Source of the DNA: Coleophoma eucalyptorum
Taxonomy: Eukaryota; Ascomycota; Leotiomycetes; Helotiales; Dermateaceae
Length of the DNA stretch: 64,000 bases
Assembly (NCBI GenBank): GCA_026120035.1
Contig: JALRME010000007.1
Span: 558,001-622,000, forward strand
Direction of reading: 5' to 3'
Part shown: piece by piece, positions 1-11,401 of the stretch
Layout: each line of letters begins with the position of its first letter
Numbering within the stretch: position 1 is the first letter of the stretch
Program-made: the position numbers and the translations under genes
The notes under the pieces: model-generated
What the model was told of the DNA's origin: nothing
The model's database searches: none
What the model saw: the letters and a program-made list of their open reading frames with translations, nothing else

Positions 1-773
1 GAGTTCTACAGAGTGTTAAAGCTCATTCGCCTGGGGTGAAGAGAATCGTTGTTACAAGTTCTTGTGCAGCTGTCGTGGATTTCGCGACAGATGCTTTTGC
101 AAGCCCACAGAAGGTCTATACTGAGGAGGACTGGAACCCCATGACAATCGACAAAGCAACTACCGCAGAAAACCTGAATTTCTACTACCAAGTGAGCAAG
201 AAGTATGCTGAGAAAGCAGGTATATATTCCTTAAGCCCCGCAAATATTTAAATCGTTTTCTGACTTGGAATAGCCTGGGACTTTGTGGAGCAGGAGAAGC
301 CAAATTTCGATCTTGTGACCATCACTCCTCCTATGATTTATGGTCCGTTGAAACATTCTGTCAAGTCTGTTAAGGAGCTTAACCAATCCAATGGCCGAAT
401 CTACGACCTGTTCCTCAACAGCTCAAGGACAGCAGAGCTCCCGCCTAATGGAATGCACGTTTACACCGACGTGCGAGAAGTTGCTGAGGCTCATGTCAAA
501 GCTGCCACGTTGCCCGCAGCCTCCAACAAGCGCTTCATCATCTGCGCTGGTCAAATCTCGTCGCAAAACATTTCTGACTTGCTACGTGAGGCGTTCCCCG
601 AGTTAAGCGAAAGAATTCCGGAAGGGCAGAAAGGAGAGGCTGGATTGAACCCAACTGCCTACACGTGTAGTAGTCAACGGGCTATTGATACACTTGGTAT
701 CAAATTCAGAAGCCCCAAGGAGACATTTGTGGAGCTTGCAAAGCAGCTTTTGGAGATTGAGAAGAGTTCCTGA
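1..773 (+). CDS. NAD(P)-dependent ketoreductase, extended SDR (3' part)
   Basis: The gene is cut by the left window edge; coding sequence is in frame from base 3 to 219, an intron occupies 220-273 (gtatat...tag), and the second exon runs 274-773 to a TGA. The fragment shows the extended short-chain dehydrogenase pattern of dihydroflavonol-4-reductase/Gre2-like aldehyde and ketone reductases: a strand ending VKRIVVTSSCA, the catalytic YxxxK as YQVSK just before the intron, and the substrate-loop motif TPPMIYGP after it. The Rossmann GxxGxxG would lie upstream, outside the window. Proteins of this family reduce carbonyl compounds in the cytosol with NADPH; the real substrate cannot be told from sequence. 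Family assignment is firm, the specific role is not. Confidence 0.9.
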
Positions 774-1299
774 TGGGTCTAATTCACAATATCTTTTGAT
801 AACATATACAAGATTAGGAAACTGTACTTGACGGCCATAAGTCAAACAAAAATGTCCTTTAGTAACCTGCAGATACCATTCAAGACAATAAATCATGCTG
901 ATGTTTATTTGATCAATAATCAAAAATAATAACGTAGTTGCTATAGCGCGCCTGCTTGTTCATATATATAACTTCCAGTTACGAAGATATAAGCTGGCTG
1001 CTTCTAGTCACATGATACCATAAGCAATATGCTGGGGGCATTCTTCAAAGGTTCAGAGTAATTCTTGTGCTACATGGATATTCTGAGATATATTTTTTCC
1101 TCGTTCAGCTATGACGTATCCTTGAGGGACAATAATGCAGATGTGATCACGTGGAATAAGGCCTAAGTTATCTTAAGCAAGGAGCTGCATTAGACAACCT
1201 CTCAGCCTCAAATTCATCAAAACTCATAAAGATCAACAAAGTCATCTCATCAGAGCAACTTTTCACCTCGTCAAGCTCAAGGTCTAATACAGTATCAAT
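774..1299. other. Intergenic, between SDR and MAPEG genes
   Basis: About 0.5 kb of A+T-rich DNA with no coding signal. It holds the SDR 3' end and the promoter of the next gene; a TATA-like run (catatatataa) sits near 961 but is more than 300 bases from the next start codon, so its role is doubtful. Confidence 0.6.
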
Positions 1300-1929
1300 A
1301 TGTCCAACTACTCAGTCTACGCCATCCCGGCTTACTTCTTCCTGACTCTCTTCCCGCATCAGTATACCTCAACATTCCTATCTCACCTTCCATAACCCAA
1401 GGCTGATCGAGGTCATAGATATGCATTGTATAAGATCTCTTCAGCTCAGAAAAGTGGATTCGCGATCTACGACAACAGGAACCCTCGAGGATCGTGGGTC
1501 CAGAACATGAAGGCCAAGGTGCCAGCCGATGTCTTTGCAACTTATGAGAGAGCTGAAGCCGCACACAAGAATGGCTATGAGTCATTTCCCTTGATCTGCA
1601 CCGCTGTTGTTCTCGGTATGATACCCAGTTCTTCTTTTCTCTATCTTTCGTTGCGCGAAAAGGTGCCCCTTGGCATTCATCGTGTGCTGGATCGCTTGTT
1701 AACATAAATTGCCCTTGTAGGAAACGTAGCGAGATTGCCAGCCAGCACCTTGAACAATACTGTCTCGCTGTACCTTCTGAGCCGAGTGGCATATACCTGG
1801 ATTTATATCAACAGTACCACGCGGGAAAAAAGTTTGGTGCGGACTGGTGTCTGGCTTTCTGGGGTCTTCACGTGCTTTTACCTTATCTTCAAGTCGGCCG
1901 GAGTGTTGAAGAATCTGGAGAGCTTGTGA
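1300..1929 (+). CDS. MAPEG family membrane protein
   Basis: Three exons, 1300-1361, 1419-1615 and 1721-1929, give a 155-residue protein. Introns are gtatac...tag and gtatga...tag; both junctions restore a continuous MAPEG pattern (HQYALYKISS over the first, VVLGNVARLPAS over the second). The family covers microsomal glutathione transferases and eicosanoid-metabolising enzymes: four-helix proteins of the ER membrane. Here a hydrophobic N-terminal helix (about residues 8-25) is followed by the typical cytosolic stretch with RNPR and the ERAEAAHKNGYESFPL segment that begins helix 2, then two more hydrophobic segments. The start is the first ATG in frame and fits family length. Whether it has glutathione transferase or peroxidase activity cannot be seen. 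Confidence 0.88.
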
Positions 1930-2030
1930 TTCTAAAAGGTTTTCCTAGCTGAGGAAGTGGATTTTTAGTGCAAGGGATGAAGAAGAGGGCATGGGACCGG
2001 AGGCAAGAATTCAATTTGATATCACTAGTT

Positions 2031-2721
2031 CTATCCTCGCTCATAGGCGTTCTTCTCCTCTTCGAAGTACTTCGCCATCTCAAGCGATTGCTTCTTATAC
2101 CCACACTTGAGATAGAAACCCTCATTCTTCTCACTGCAATTTAAGATTGTCTTGTAGCAGCCGACATTGGCTGCGACAGAGTCGATGGCGTGTATCATTT
2201 TCAGACCCAACTTCTTGCCTTGTTGGTCTTTCTGGATGGAGATCTCTTCAATATGCCCTACTGTTCCGAGATTGTGGATACTATTAATCATCTTAGTAAA
2301 AAGCATCCCCATGTCAAATTTCTGAATTGGTTAAGCCTAATTCTTCATCATGCTCCGATTGAAGAAGTCGAGTCAAAAAATCCACATGAGAAAGGGGACC
2401 TAATAGCCGACAAAGAAATAATCAAACTTACAACTTCTTCTCAACAAGCAAGGCTCCAGTTCCAACAATTCTGCCCTCGGCCTCAATGACCAAGAAGAAA
2501 TATGTTCCCTTCCCCTGGGTGCTCATCCAATCAAAGCGTTCATCGAATTGCTGACTTGAGATATCTCCGGTCGCCGTCAAAACCTGCAAGCACTCAAAGA
2601 ACCCCTTGGCATAATCGCCTCTCTCTAGCGGACGGACATGATAACCATCTGGGAGAGACGAAGCCACCTCAGGAGATATCAGAGAAGCCTCAAAAAGTGA
2701 AGTTGAAGCTGTGGCTCCCAT
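2031..2721 (-). CDS. GNA1: Glucosamine 6-phosphate N-acetyltransferase
   Basis: Exons 2432-2721 and 2031-2280 (minus strand), 179 residues, with a 151-base intron ending taatag. The join gives EKKFIHNLGTVGHIE, matching the conserved core of Gna1 (yeast has VIHNLGLCGHIE). The enzyme transfers acetyl from acetyl-CoA to glucosamine 6-phosphate in the UDP-GlcNAc route that feeds chitin, N-glycans and GPI anchors. The GNAT acetyl-CoA loop is seen as DQQGKKLGLKMI, followed by the C-terminal GCYKTILNCSEKN and FYLKCGY segments that shape the sugar-phosphate site. Its 3' end faces the MAPEG gene with 101 bases between stop codons, and it shares an upstream region with the sugar porter. Confidence 0.93.
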
Positions 2722-3284
2722 TGTCGGATGATGTCGGCTTGCTTGATTGCTGCGTAGATAAGGATACTTGAGAAAATGGTCTGGTCTTTGAATGGTAGGC
2801 TTTAACTCAAGGATGAGAAACCCAGGTATATGATAAGCAGGCGAAGAACAACACAGGTCTTGGGGATCATGATCACAATACTAAAGATCGTACGGGGCGA
2901 CTGAGATCCCACTCTTGCGCATCAAAAGTTAAGCGATACCCCCCCCCCTCCGGCCCGGTTCACCGGTGCAATACCTTAAATCGCTGTAACGTGGTAAAAC
3001 AAACATCGATAGCAGGGGTGATTCCCTGATATGCCTCGGTCCTTGTCACTGGTAGACCGGTCAGAGATTGTGGAGGTGACAGCTATCTGACTCCGCATCT
3101 AGAGAGATAAGACCAAGGATGGTACGATAGTAGCACGAGCACGCGCCCTTCTCTTATATCAAGGGTGGAAGAAGGCCTCTAGAGTGGAAGATGGTTTTTC
3201 TCGAATAGTTCTTCGTCTTGCCGATTCTGTTCCGTCAGGTAGCCCAATTGCAAGGTAGCACACAACAATTGCACAGCGACGACC
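2722..3284. promoter_or_regulatory. Divergent promoter region, GNA1 and sugar porter
   Basis: The 563 bases between two opposed start codons. It contains a run of ten C residues near 2939-2948, a short GC palindrome-like stretch (cggcccggttcaccgg) just after it, and a TATA-like cttatatcaag near 3153 that could serve the rightward gene. No coding sequence is evident. Confidence 0.5.
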
Positions 3285-4972
3285 ATGGAGATCAAGGAGC
3301 ATGCTAAGACGACCGACGATCCAGCTACTGCTGCTGCTGTGTCGGTGAAGAAAGGCAATCTCCTCGAGATCGATACGACTCGGGACTTCACCAATGCCGA
3401 GCACGATCTCCCTTTCTGGACAGCAGTTCAGCAATACCCAACTGCAATCTTCTGGGCACTCTTCTTCTGTATCGCTGTAATCATGGCCGGCTTCGATGCC
3501 CAGCTCGTCACATCTTTCTACGCTCTCCCAGCATTTCAGCAGCGGTTCGGTACCAAGTTTGATGGAGAATATATCATCTCTGCGCCGTGGCAGACTGCTC
3601 TTGGAATGGGAAATCCAATCGGTCAGATTTTGGGGGCTTTGGGATGCGGATGGCCCCTCGAGAAATTTGGGCGCAGACTGACACTAGCTATCTGCTGTGT
3701 ATGGTCAATCTGTTTTGTGTTCTTGCAATTCTTCTCGACCTCGATTGGCATGTTATGTGCTGGAGAGATCTTGGGTGGTCTGGCATACGGATTCTACGTC
3801 GTTATCGCACCTGTATACGCATCGGAGGTTTGCCCTCTAGCTCTCAGAGGTGTCTTGACTGCTTGTACGAACTTGGCATTTGTGATCGGTCAATTCATTG
3901 CTCAAGGATGTGCTGCTGGTCTTGAGAGCAGACTTGACCAATGGGCATACAAAGCTCCTTTTGCGATCCAATGGCTTTGGCCTGTTATTCTCCTAGCAGG
4001 GCTGCCATTCGCTGTAGAAAGTCCGTATTGGCTTGTGCGAAAGAACAGGAAGGAAGATGCAAGGAAAGCTCTCGAGAGACTTTCTTCATCCAAGCACAGG
4101 CCAGATATAGATGCAGCTTTGGTTTTAATTGAACAGACAGATCTCCTTGAGCAGGAGCTTGAGGCTACGACCACCTATATCGACTGCTTCAAAGGAGCCA
4201 ATTTGAAGAGAACTGAGATTTCCGTCATGGTTTACCTTATTCAGGTCATTGGAGGCAACCCGCTTATTGGATATGCCAACTTCTTCTTTGAGCAAGCTGG
4301 TTTAAACCCTTCTGATGCTTTCAACAGTAAGTTCACTCGGCAGAATTTCTCATCCTTGCTAATAATTATCGTAGTGGGAGTGGGCAACACAGCACTCGGA
4401 TTCGTAGGAACTTGCCTCTCATGGCCCCTCATGTCATACGTAGGTGAAAGATCGCCCTAATCTCAAGCCCCACTAAAATGATCTAGTTTGGACGTCGAAC
4501 AATCTACAACACGGGCATGGCGTTCATGACCACAGTCCTATTCATCATCGGCTTTCTGGATCTCGGACGCAACCATACTGGAGTTGTCTGGGGCCAAGCC
4601 TCCTTGATGGACATCTGGACATTCGTCTATCAAATGACCGTGGGGCCTATTTGTTTCGTGATCATCTCTGAGATCTCAGCAACGCGTCTTCGTGGCCGTA
4701 CAATTGCCATTGCAACCGCTGTGCAAGCATTCGCTTCTATTATCTTCACGATTGCGATGCCGTACATGCTCGGCAGTGACCAGGCGAATTGGCGAGGCAA
4801 GGCTGGCTTCTTATTCGGTGCAATCTCCTTGGTCTGTTTTATCTGGTGTTGGTTCCGCATTCCAGAGTCAAGGGGCAGAACCTTCGAGGAACTGGATATC
4901 TTGTTTGAGAAGAAAGTCCCCTCGAGAGAATTTGGGAAGTATGACCTGGTCCATGAGCACGAGAGCGCCTAG
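3285..4972 (+). CDS. MFS sugar porter (alpha-glucoside/maltose permease type)
   Basis: Exons 3285-4326, 4375-4439 and 4487-4972 encode 530 residues, the usual size for fungal sugar/H+ symporters. Introns are gtaagt...gtag (48 bases, branch gctaat) and gtaggt...tag (47 bases). Twelve hydrophobic segments can be traced. Sugar-porter signatures are present: GRR in the loop after helix 2 (EKFGRRLTLA), PVYASEV and LRGVLT around helix 4-5, PESPYWLVRK-like VESPYWLVRKNR at the end of helix 6, FGRRTIYN at the start of the second half, and PESRGRTFEELD near the C terminus. The long N terminus and GFDAQL in helix 1 resemble the alpha-glucoside permease branch. It should sit in the plasma membrane; the actual sugar is inferred only. 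Confidence 0.92.
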
Positions 4973-5459
4973 ATGCGTGCTGAGGAATATTGTAGTGGTT
5001 GCGCCAGCACCAGAAAATATGTTTATTAGCACCTGGAAACTGTGAATGTTAAATTGCTTAATTTTACAAGTAAATCATGTGATTTTTAGGATCTGTGATT
5101 CCAATTTCAGTCTTGGAGTAGTTGGAAATTAATGGAAAGAAAAAGTTAGAAAGCCAGCGGACAGTCACAAATTGTAGAGCCCTCGTTTTAAACTTGTAAG
5201 AATTAGTGTCGTTGGAAGCAGAACAGAGCAGCACTCAACAACAGCCCGTACAAAAAAATCCTTCCCTCTTCGAACTTGTAAGCCAGTTATCTAAAGCCAC
5301 TTGTTAGAACATGATATGATGCGAATCTTATTTTCTATCTTTAGTAGATACACAAAAACAAGGTCAAAATAGCATCTGAACCATCAGTGATTAAGTCCAC
5401 TAGCCGTCAAAGGCAAGCTTCTCTCTTTTTTTTTAGTACACAGAATCCGAGCAGAAACT
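4973..5459. other. Intergenic between convergent genes
   Basis: About 0.5 kb, A+T-rich, between the sugar porter stop and the STRAP-like stop. It must contain both 3' untranslated ends; I see no reading frame or repeat of note. Confidence 0.6.
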
Positions 5460-6679
5460 CTACTCTCTCTCAGCACGCCAAAGTCCAAACGAACCCTGAC
5501 AGTTCTTCCACATTTTGATCGTGCCATCTTCACTACCGGTGGCATACAGCTTGCCATCTGGAGAGAAGCTGACACTCCAGATAGGTCCGTGATGGCCCTT
5601 GTGGACATCTGAAAGTATTAGCTATGTAGTGTCGAGATCGGATTTGACTTACCAATTTCCTGCTCGGTATCATAATCGTAGACTTTAGCCCACGTGTCCT
5701 TGATTCCTCCAGTCACAATCTTTCTCTGAACTGGATGCAGGGCCACACTTGCAACCTCATATGGCAATGAAACAGACTTGAGAAGGGTTGTAGAATCCTG
5801 GCCGCCATAGAAGTAGACAGTCTTGCCAGCAGCGATGGTAAGAACAGGTAAGCCCCCACCAATGGCATCAGCAGTCGTAGGGGTATTTGTGAACTCGCAG
5901 GAGCCAATCTCCCCTTCAACCTTCTGCTCCTGGACAACCTCCCGAGTGCGCAAATCCCACCACCTGATCATCTTATCGTCTGCGGCGGTGACGAGAATGT
6001 TTGGGTCTCGAGTCCAAACAATGGCCTTTATAGTACCCTGATGAACCCCGGGTCCAACCTCATAACCTCTCTCGGCTGGTATGAGCTCCCCATCTGGGCT
6101 GCTATTTGAAGCGCCATTGGCCTGTGGAGTCAGATCAAAGATTCGGAGCTTTTTCTCATTTCCTCCTGTCGCAAGAAGTGTGCTGTTCTCAGGTGGGAAT
6201 GCTACGGCTCGAACAATGTGGTTGTGTTGTAGAATTGACACAGTCTCACCGCTGTGAGTGTCCCATACGCGTCTACAACTGTTAGCCAGGGCTATACATT
6301 TTGAAAATGCGACACGTACGCTGTAAAATCAGCGGATGCTGTGGCCGCAGTGTTGGAATCTGGGGAAAGGCGGGCTTGGTAGACAGCACCTTTGTGGCCG
6401 AAAAAGGTTCCAATCCTGTAGATATGAGCAAGAATTCTTTGTTGGCAATCTAACCCCTTACCAGTCGCCCGTTACTCCGTCTCTAAGCATAGGATTATTA
6501 TCTGCTCACCGTTAGTGGGGGATAGAGTGATGAGATTTGCGAAGCCTACCTTTGCATGCTGAAATCATATAGTATTCGTCTTCAGCTTTAGCACCAGAGA
6601 AGCTCAAATGAGTGACGGGGCGAGAATGGCCGTGACACGTCAGGGGGACATATTGTCGGGAGATTTCAGGTCCTGCCAT
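5460..6679 (-). CDS. STRAP-like WD40 repeat protein
   Basis: Five exons on the minus strand: 6550-6679, 6462-6501, 6320-6415, 5653-6272 and 5460-5608, giving 344 residues. All junctions restore WD repeats ([18 protein letters not shown], then [19 protein letters not shown], then [15 protein letters not shown]). The order and wording of the repeats match STRAP/Unrip, a seven-bladed propeller linked in animals to the SMN complex and TGF-beta receptor signalling and in fission yeast represented by Wat1-related proteins. In fungi its job is poorly settled; mRNA handling or scaffolding is likely. The second exon is only 40 bases. The start codon lies 638 bases from the start of the divergent PLAA-like gene. 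Confidence 0.88.
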
Positions 6680-7317
6680 CGTCGCAACTGGAATGCAAAT
6701 GTACAGGATACCAAAAGGAAAGTTCTGACAAAGTGTGTGGAGGACTACGATGTTGCGCAGAAAAGGCCGTAGAGAGTGGCGCCCTTGTTAAGGGTAGATG
6801 TGTGGATGTTGATGTTCCGAATGCTCAATCCGGTAGAGTATGACGATGTAGGCGTTGTATTCAAGAATAAGGAGATTCGTTCACGGGTCGTAAAATCGTA
6901 AGATGTTCCTTCAATTTCCTCTTCTAACATAGAGCAATGAGTGCGCACCCGAAGGGATATTGTGTTCGTCTTGTGCAACTCCTCCAAGGGAATAGAAGGG
7001 GGAGAGGTAGGAAGAACCAAGAAAGAAACACAGCTACGGATGGACCCCTCGATGAAAGAACAGACCGTCTCGTCTAGCCTCGTCTCCAAAACACAACGAA
7101 TATTTTAGTCCCTCCGATAAGGGTCACGTGGTGCGCCGATAGCAGCCGCGGTGCTGTCATTGTCAAGCAGGGGAAGCTCATGGTCGAGCATGGAAACCAG
7201 CCCAACCACACATCATCCCGCTATCTATCTGCTTGTCCACGAGATTGAGAGGGGCAACAGCAATAAACATAGTCCTGGGATTACAGAACCCTCTGCCACG
7301 AATATCCGTCTTTAATA
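6680..7317. promoter_or_regulatory. Divergent promoter region of two WD40 genes
   Basis: The 638 bases between the STRAP-like and PLAA-like start codons. A CACGTG E-box lies at 7125-7130. Open frames seen here on the minus strand look like chance reading of promoter DNA. Confidence 0.5.
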
Positions 7318-9754
7318 ATGGCGGATTTCAAGCTGTCTGCTACGTTGGCGGGCCATGACGACGATGTAAGTCGTCTAAGCTAATTACACGGCGACTTGAA
7401 AGTGGACAGCCAAATATAATACGTACTAACATGACATTCCCAGGTCCGCGCAGTTGCATTCCCTTCATCGAAAGCTGTAATTTCAGCGTCTCGAGACGGT
7501 ACCGTACGATTATGGAAACTCCTCAACCCCTCCCCACCTAGCTACGATGGCACAATAACATACCATGGCGGCGGCTTTGTCAACGCAGTAACGTATCTCC
7601 CACCAGCAGATAACTTCCAAGAAGGCCTGATCATATCTGGTGGCCAAGAAACGATCATTGAAGTACGGCAACCGCAAAAAGGACAAGAAGACGATGCAGA
7701 CGCGCTGTTACTTGGTCACAGCAGCAATGTTTGCGCACTGGATGTAGATCCAGCAGGCAAATTCATTGTCAGTGGTTCTTGGGATTCCGAAGCTAGAATA
7801 TGGCCTGTCGGCAAGTGGGATTCTGAATACAGCACAGTACTGAAGGAGCACGGGAACAGTGTTTGGGCGGTTCTGGCATACAACTCTGAGACCATCATTA
7901 CCGGCTGTGCTGACCAGTACATTCGGATATATCATATTTCGGGCAAACTCATCAAGTCTTTCAAGGGTAGCGACCAACCCATCAGAGCTCTTTGTCGACT
8001 ACCGGAAGGCCACCCGTCCGGGGCGAATTTTGCATCGGCTGGAAATGATTCCATCATTCGATTATGGACGCTTGGAGGAAAGAGGATTGCGAATCTACAG
8101 GGGCATGACAGCTTCATTTACTCTCTTGCTTCACTACCAAGTGGAGAGATCGTAAGCTCTGGCGAAGACCGGACATTAAGAATATGGAAGGGCACCAGCT
8201 GCATACAGACCATCACACATCCAGCTATATCCGTTTGGAGTGTCGCCGTATGTCCGGAGACAGGAGATATTGCGAGTGGCACAAGTGACAAGACCATTAG
8301 AATCTTTACTCGAACTCCAGAGCGATTTGCCGATGCAGAGACTACCCAGATCTTCGAGGAATCCGTAAGGCAATCAACCATTCCGAAACAACAAGTTGGC
8401 GATCTCAACAAGCAGGATATGCCAGGTCCAGAATTTCTCACACAAAAGTCCGGAACTCGAGATGGCCAAATTCAGACGATCAAAGAGTCCGATGGTTCAG
8501 TGACTGCCCACATGTGGTCCTCAGCGCAAGGAGCATGGTCAAAGGTTGGTGTGGTAGTTGATTCAGCAGGAAGTGGATCGAAGACAAACTATGACGGCAA
8601 AGAATATGACTATGTCTTCGATGTGGATATTGAAGATGGAAAGCCTCCTCTCAAGCTACCTTACAACCTTTCCCAAAACCCCTACGAAGCTGCGACGAAG
8701 TTTATTGAGAATAACAAGCTTCCAATCTCATATCTGGATCAAGTTGCCAACTTTATCACATCAAACACACAAGGCGCGACAATTGGCCAATCACAGGCCC
8801 AAGAAACTCCTGACGCATGGGGATCAGATCAGAGATATCGGCCAGACAGTCAGCCATCAGCTCCTGCTCCACCGCCAAAGGTGCTCCCACAAGAGGAGTA
8901 CCTAAGTATCGTGGTAGCGAGCTACCAACGTAAGTAGCCATGTAGAAAAACCAGTCTTAAGCTAACTTTTAGTAGCCATGCAAAAAAAGATCGAAGAGTT
9001 GAACAAGGCTTTAATTGCAGACGGGCATAAAGATATTTCTCTGAACCCAGCAGAGCTTTCAACATTATCAAGACTCAGAAGCAATCTCGAGTCGAAAGGG
9101 GTCACGAAGGACTCACAAGATGTTGATGGAGGCCTTGACCTTGCTATCAAGCTTAGCACGATGTGGCCTTATAAGAACCGACTGCCTGGCCTCGATCTCC
9201 TTCGTCTCCTTGCAGTAGCACCTCAGACAGCAACATATACACACCCACGAGCAGGAAACGTAATTGACCTCCTCGTAGCCAGTGTGACAGAAACCAGCCC
9301 GCCTGCTGAGAACAATGTGATGATGGCCGTTCGTGCATTTGCAAATCTCTTCGAGTCTTCAGAAGGTCGCACCCTCGCTGTATCTGACTTTGATAAAATC
9401 CAAGGCCTCACCTCCTCAGCAGTAGGAACCAGCAACCGCAATCTCGCTGTTGCAGCCACAACTGTCTACATCAACTATGCTGTCCTTCTTAAAACTGAAG
9501 AAGAGGTATCTTCTTTTGAGCAAGCGCTCGCGCTCTTGGACATGCTCTCAAAGATCCTAACGACGCAGAAAGACTCCGAAGTTATCTATCGCGCTCTCAT
9601 CGCTGCAGGAACCTTGATTACCATTGGTGATGAGGTCAAGAGTGCAGCGAAGGATGTCTACAATATAGGTGCTAGTGTTTCGACTGCAGTGGCTAAGGCT
9701 AGCGATCCTAGAATCAGGAATGTCGCGGCTGAAATCAAAGGGTTGCTTGGATAG
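7318..9754 (+). CDS. Ubiquitin-binding WD40/PFU/PUL protein (PLAA/Doa1/Lub1)
   Basis: Exons 7318-7365, 7444-8929 and 8976-9754 encode 770 residues. The first exon (MADFKLSATLAGHDDD) begins the first WD repeat, which continues after the intron as VRAVAFPSSKAVISASRDG. Seven WD repeats fill about residues 10-310, a PFU domain follows (DYVFDVDIEDGKPPLKLPYN, FIENNKLP, about 380-460), and the C-terminal half after the second intron is the PUL domain of armadillo-like helices that binds Cdc48/p97. Yeast Doa1/Ufd3 recruits ubiquitylated clients to Cdc48 and maintains free ubiquitin; the same role is expected in cytosol and nucleus. The second intron ends tag-tag; the downstream AG is the one that keeps frame. 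Confidence 0.94.
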
Positions 9755-10399
9755 ATGACCAGTATGGACTAATAGCTCTATGCCGCTGGTTAGGAGGATA
9801 GGTGGATCGGCATTTTCAGGAGCGGATTTGGTGGGTTGGTGCATGGCTTGCCTAGCATAGACGCGTGGATTATCGAATCTTGAGTATCACACACTGCATC
9901 GCAGATTAGAAACCAAAAAGAACAGCATAGAGCAAATCAATTAAAAATGACATTGCACAGGTTCTGCTTTATCCTTCTCAAAGTAAACATGATGTGATGT
10001 GATCTGAGGTATTTAATTTCTTTTCTTATCTTTGCATTTCCTGCATATCCATTCCTGGCTTCGAAGGTGGGCAAGTATATATACCACTCCTGATTCCCAT
10101 CGCCCTTTCTATCATCAAGATAAATTTCCCTCGAGGAGGCTCACTCACGCCTCCGTCCTGACTTTATTATCCCACACATCCCCGTCCATATCATTCAATC
10201 AACCACAACCCTGTTGTTGGGAATATTTAAAATAAAAACCCCCCACCCATCCCAGCCCAAAAACTCCATGATAACCAGTAACAAAGGGAGAAAAGGAGAG
10301 TAGAAGAAGTAAAAGAAGTAGAAGAGGTATCCCTATATTCAACACCGCGCTATGTCACCTATATACAAAAGTAACCCCTCGTGCTCTCTCGGGTCGAAC
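9755..10399. other. Intergenic between convergent genes
   Basis: 0.64 kb holding the two 3' ends of the PLAA-like and X325 genes. It carries purine-rich tracts near 10285-10330 on the plus strand; no gene is seen. Confidence 0.6.
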
Positions 10400-11401
10400 T
10401 TAAAAGGCTCCTGAAAGTGCAGCTACGACTAGCGGCACGAGCAGGCTCTGCAGGACAGGTACTGCCCAGGAACCTCTCCAAGTCTGCAGCGATAACGATG
10501 CCGCACTGGTGGTGGTTACGTCGAGGCTTCCGTTCCCGAGGAAGGTGGTGGTCACCGTGCCGGGAATGGCCATCGAGTAGACGTTATTGAAGCCGATGTC
10601 GCTGGTGTTGTAGCAGTTTGAGGCATTCACTTCGGGGACTTGGGCGGGTTCGGCAAAGGTGATGTCTACGCACTGTTTTGCAGGATGCTATGTTAGCTTC
10701 TTTTTCTCTTTGTCCTTGATGGTTTTTGTCGTTTTGGGTTTTCTTGGGGGTTTTTCTTTTGCTCTTGGGGAATAGACAGAATCTGATCGGATGGGGAAAA
10801 CTCGAGAAAGAAGCGTAGACAATACTTACACTATATAGCGCTGCACCATGGATTGCCGTTTCCACTACCTGGATCGTTGCATTGTCGCCCGGTTTCACAG
10901 TGGTATTTACTGGTAGCGGTACTTGAGGTAGGCAGAATGATCCTGGGTATGGTGCCTTACTTGGGCCCGTGATCTGGAATACTGGTACCATGGGATAAGA
11001 CATGTTGATTGGACCTCCATCGGGGGCTTCAGTGCCGAAGCCCATGTTGATGTAGAAGAAAGCAGTGGCATGGCCCTGGAACCAGCCGGGTTGGATGGTG
11101 ATGGCACCGCCGTTGACGGGCCAAAGAGTACGGTTGGTTGTGGTGGGCATGCCGCCGCCTAGAGGAGATAATGTTAGTTTTGGCGAGAACGTTTGGATTT
11201 CTTTGGCTTTGGGGAGAGCCGAAATGGACAGGATTCTGACATACATGGGTACATCCATTGCATGCCATATGGAAAGGTAGAGTTCGTGATCAGGTTATCG
11301 CCTCGCCATCCTGGATAACTGATGACTGTATGTGCTTGCACCAGCGTCGTTGTCCAACATAGCGCTGCGACGAGGAGCGATGAGATGCTTAGGCGGAACA
11401 T
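10400..11401 (-). CDS. X325 LPMO-like copper protein, GPI-anchored
   Basis: Exons 11245-11401, 10830-11158 and 10400-10672 (minus strand) give 252 residues. A signal peptide (about 1-23, ending LVQA) is followed directly by histidine in HTVISYPGWRGDN, so the mature protein would start with His, as needed for a copper histidine brace. The first junction rebuilds YGMQWMYPCGGMPTTTNRT, a hallmark of the X325 family (Bim1-like; named for resemblance to lytic polysaccharide monooxygenases). A further histidine in FQGHATAFFYINMG, paired cysteines, many N-glycosylation sites and a hydrophobic C-terminal tail after a Ser/Thr-rich stretch (GPI signal) complete the picture. Known members bind copper and serve copper uptake or surface functions rather than sugar oxidation; that is family knowledge, not shown here. 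Confidence 0.9.
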
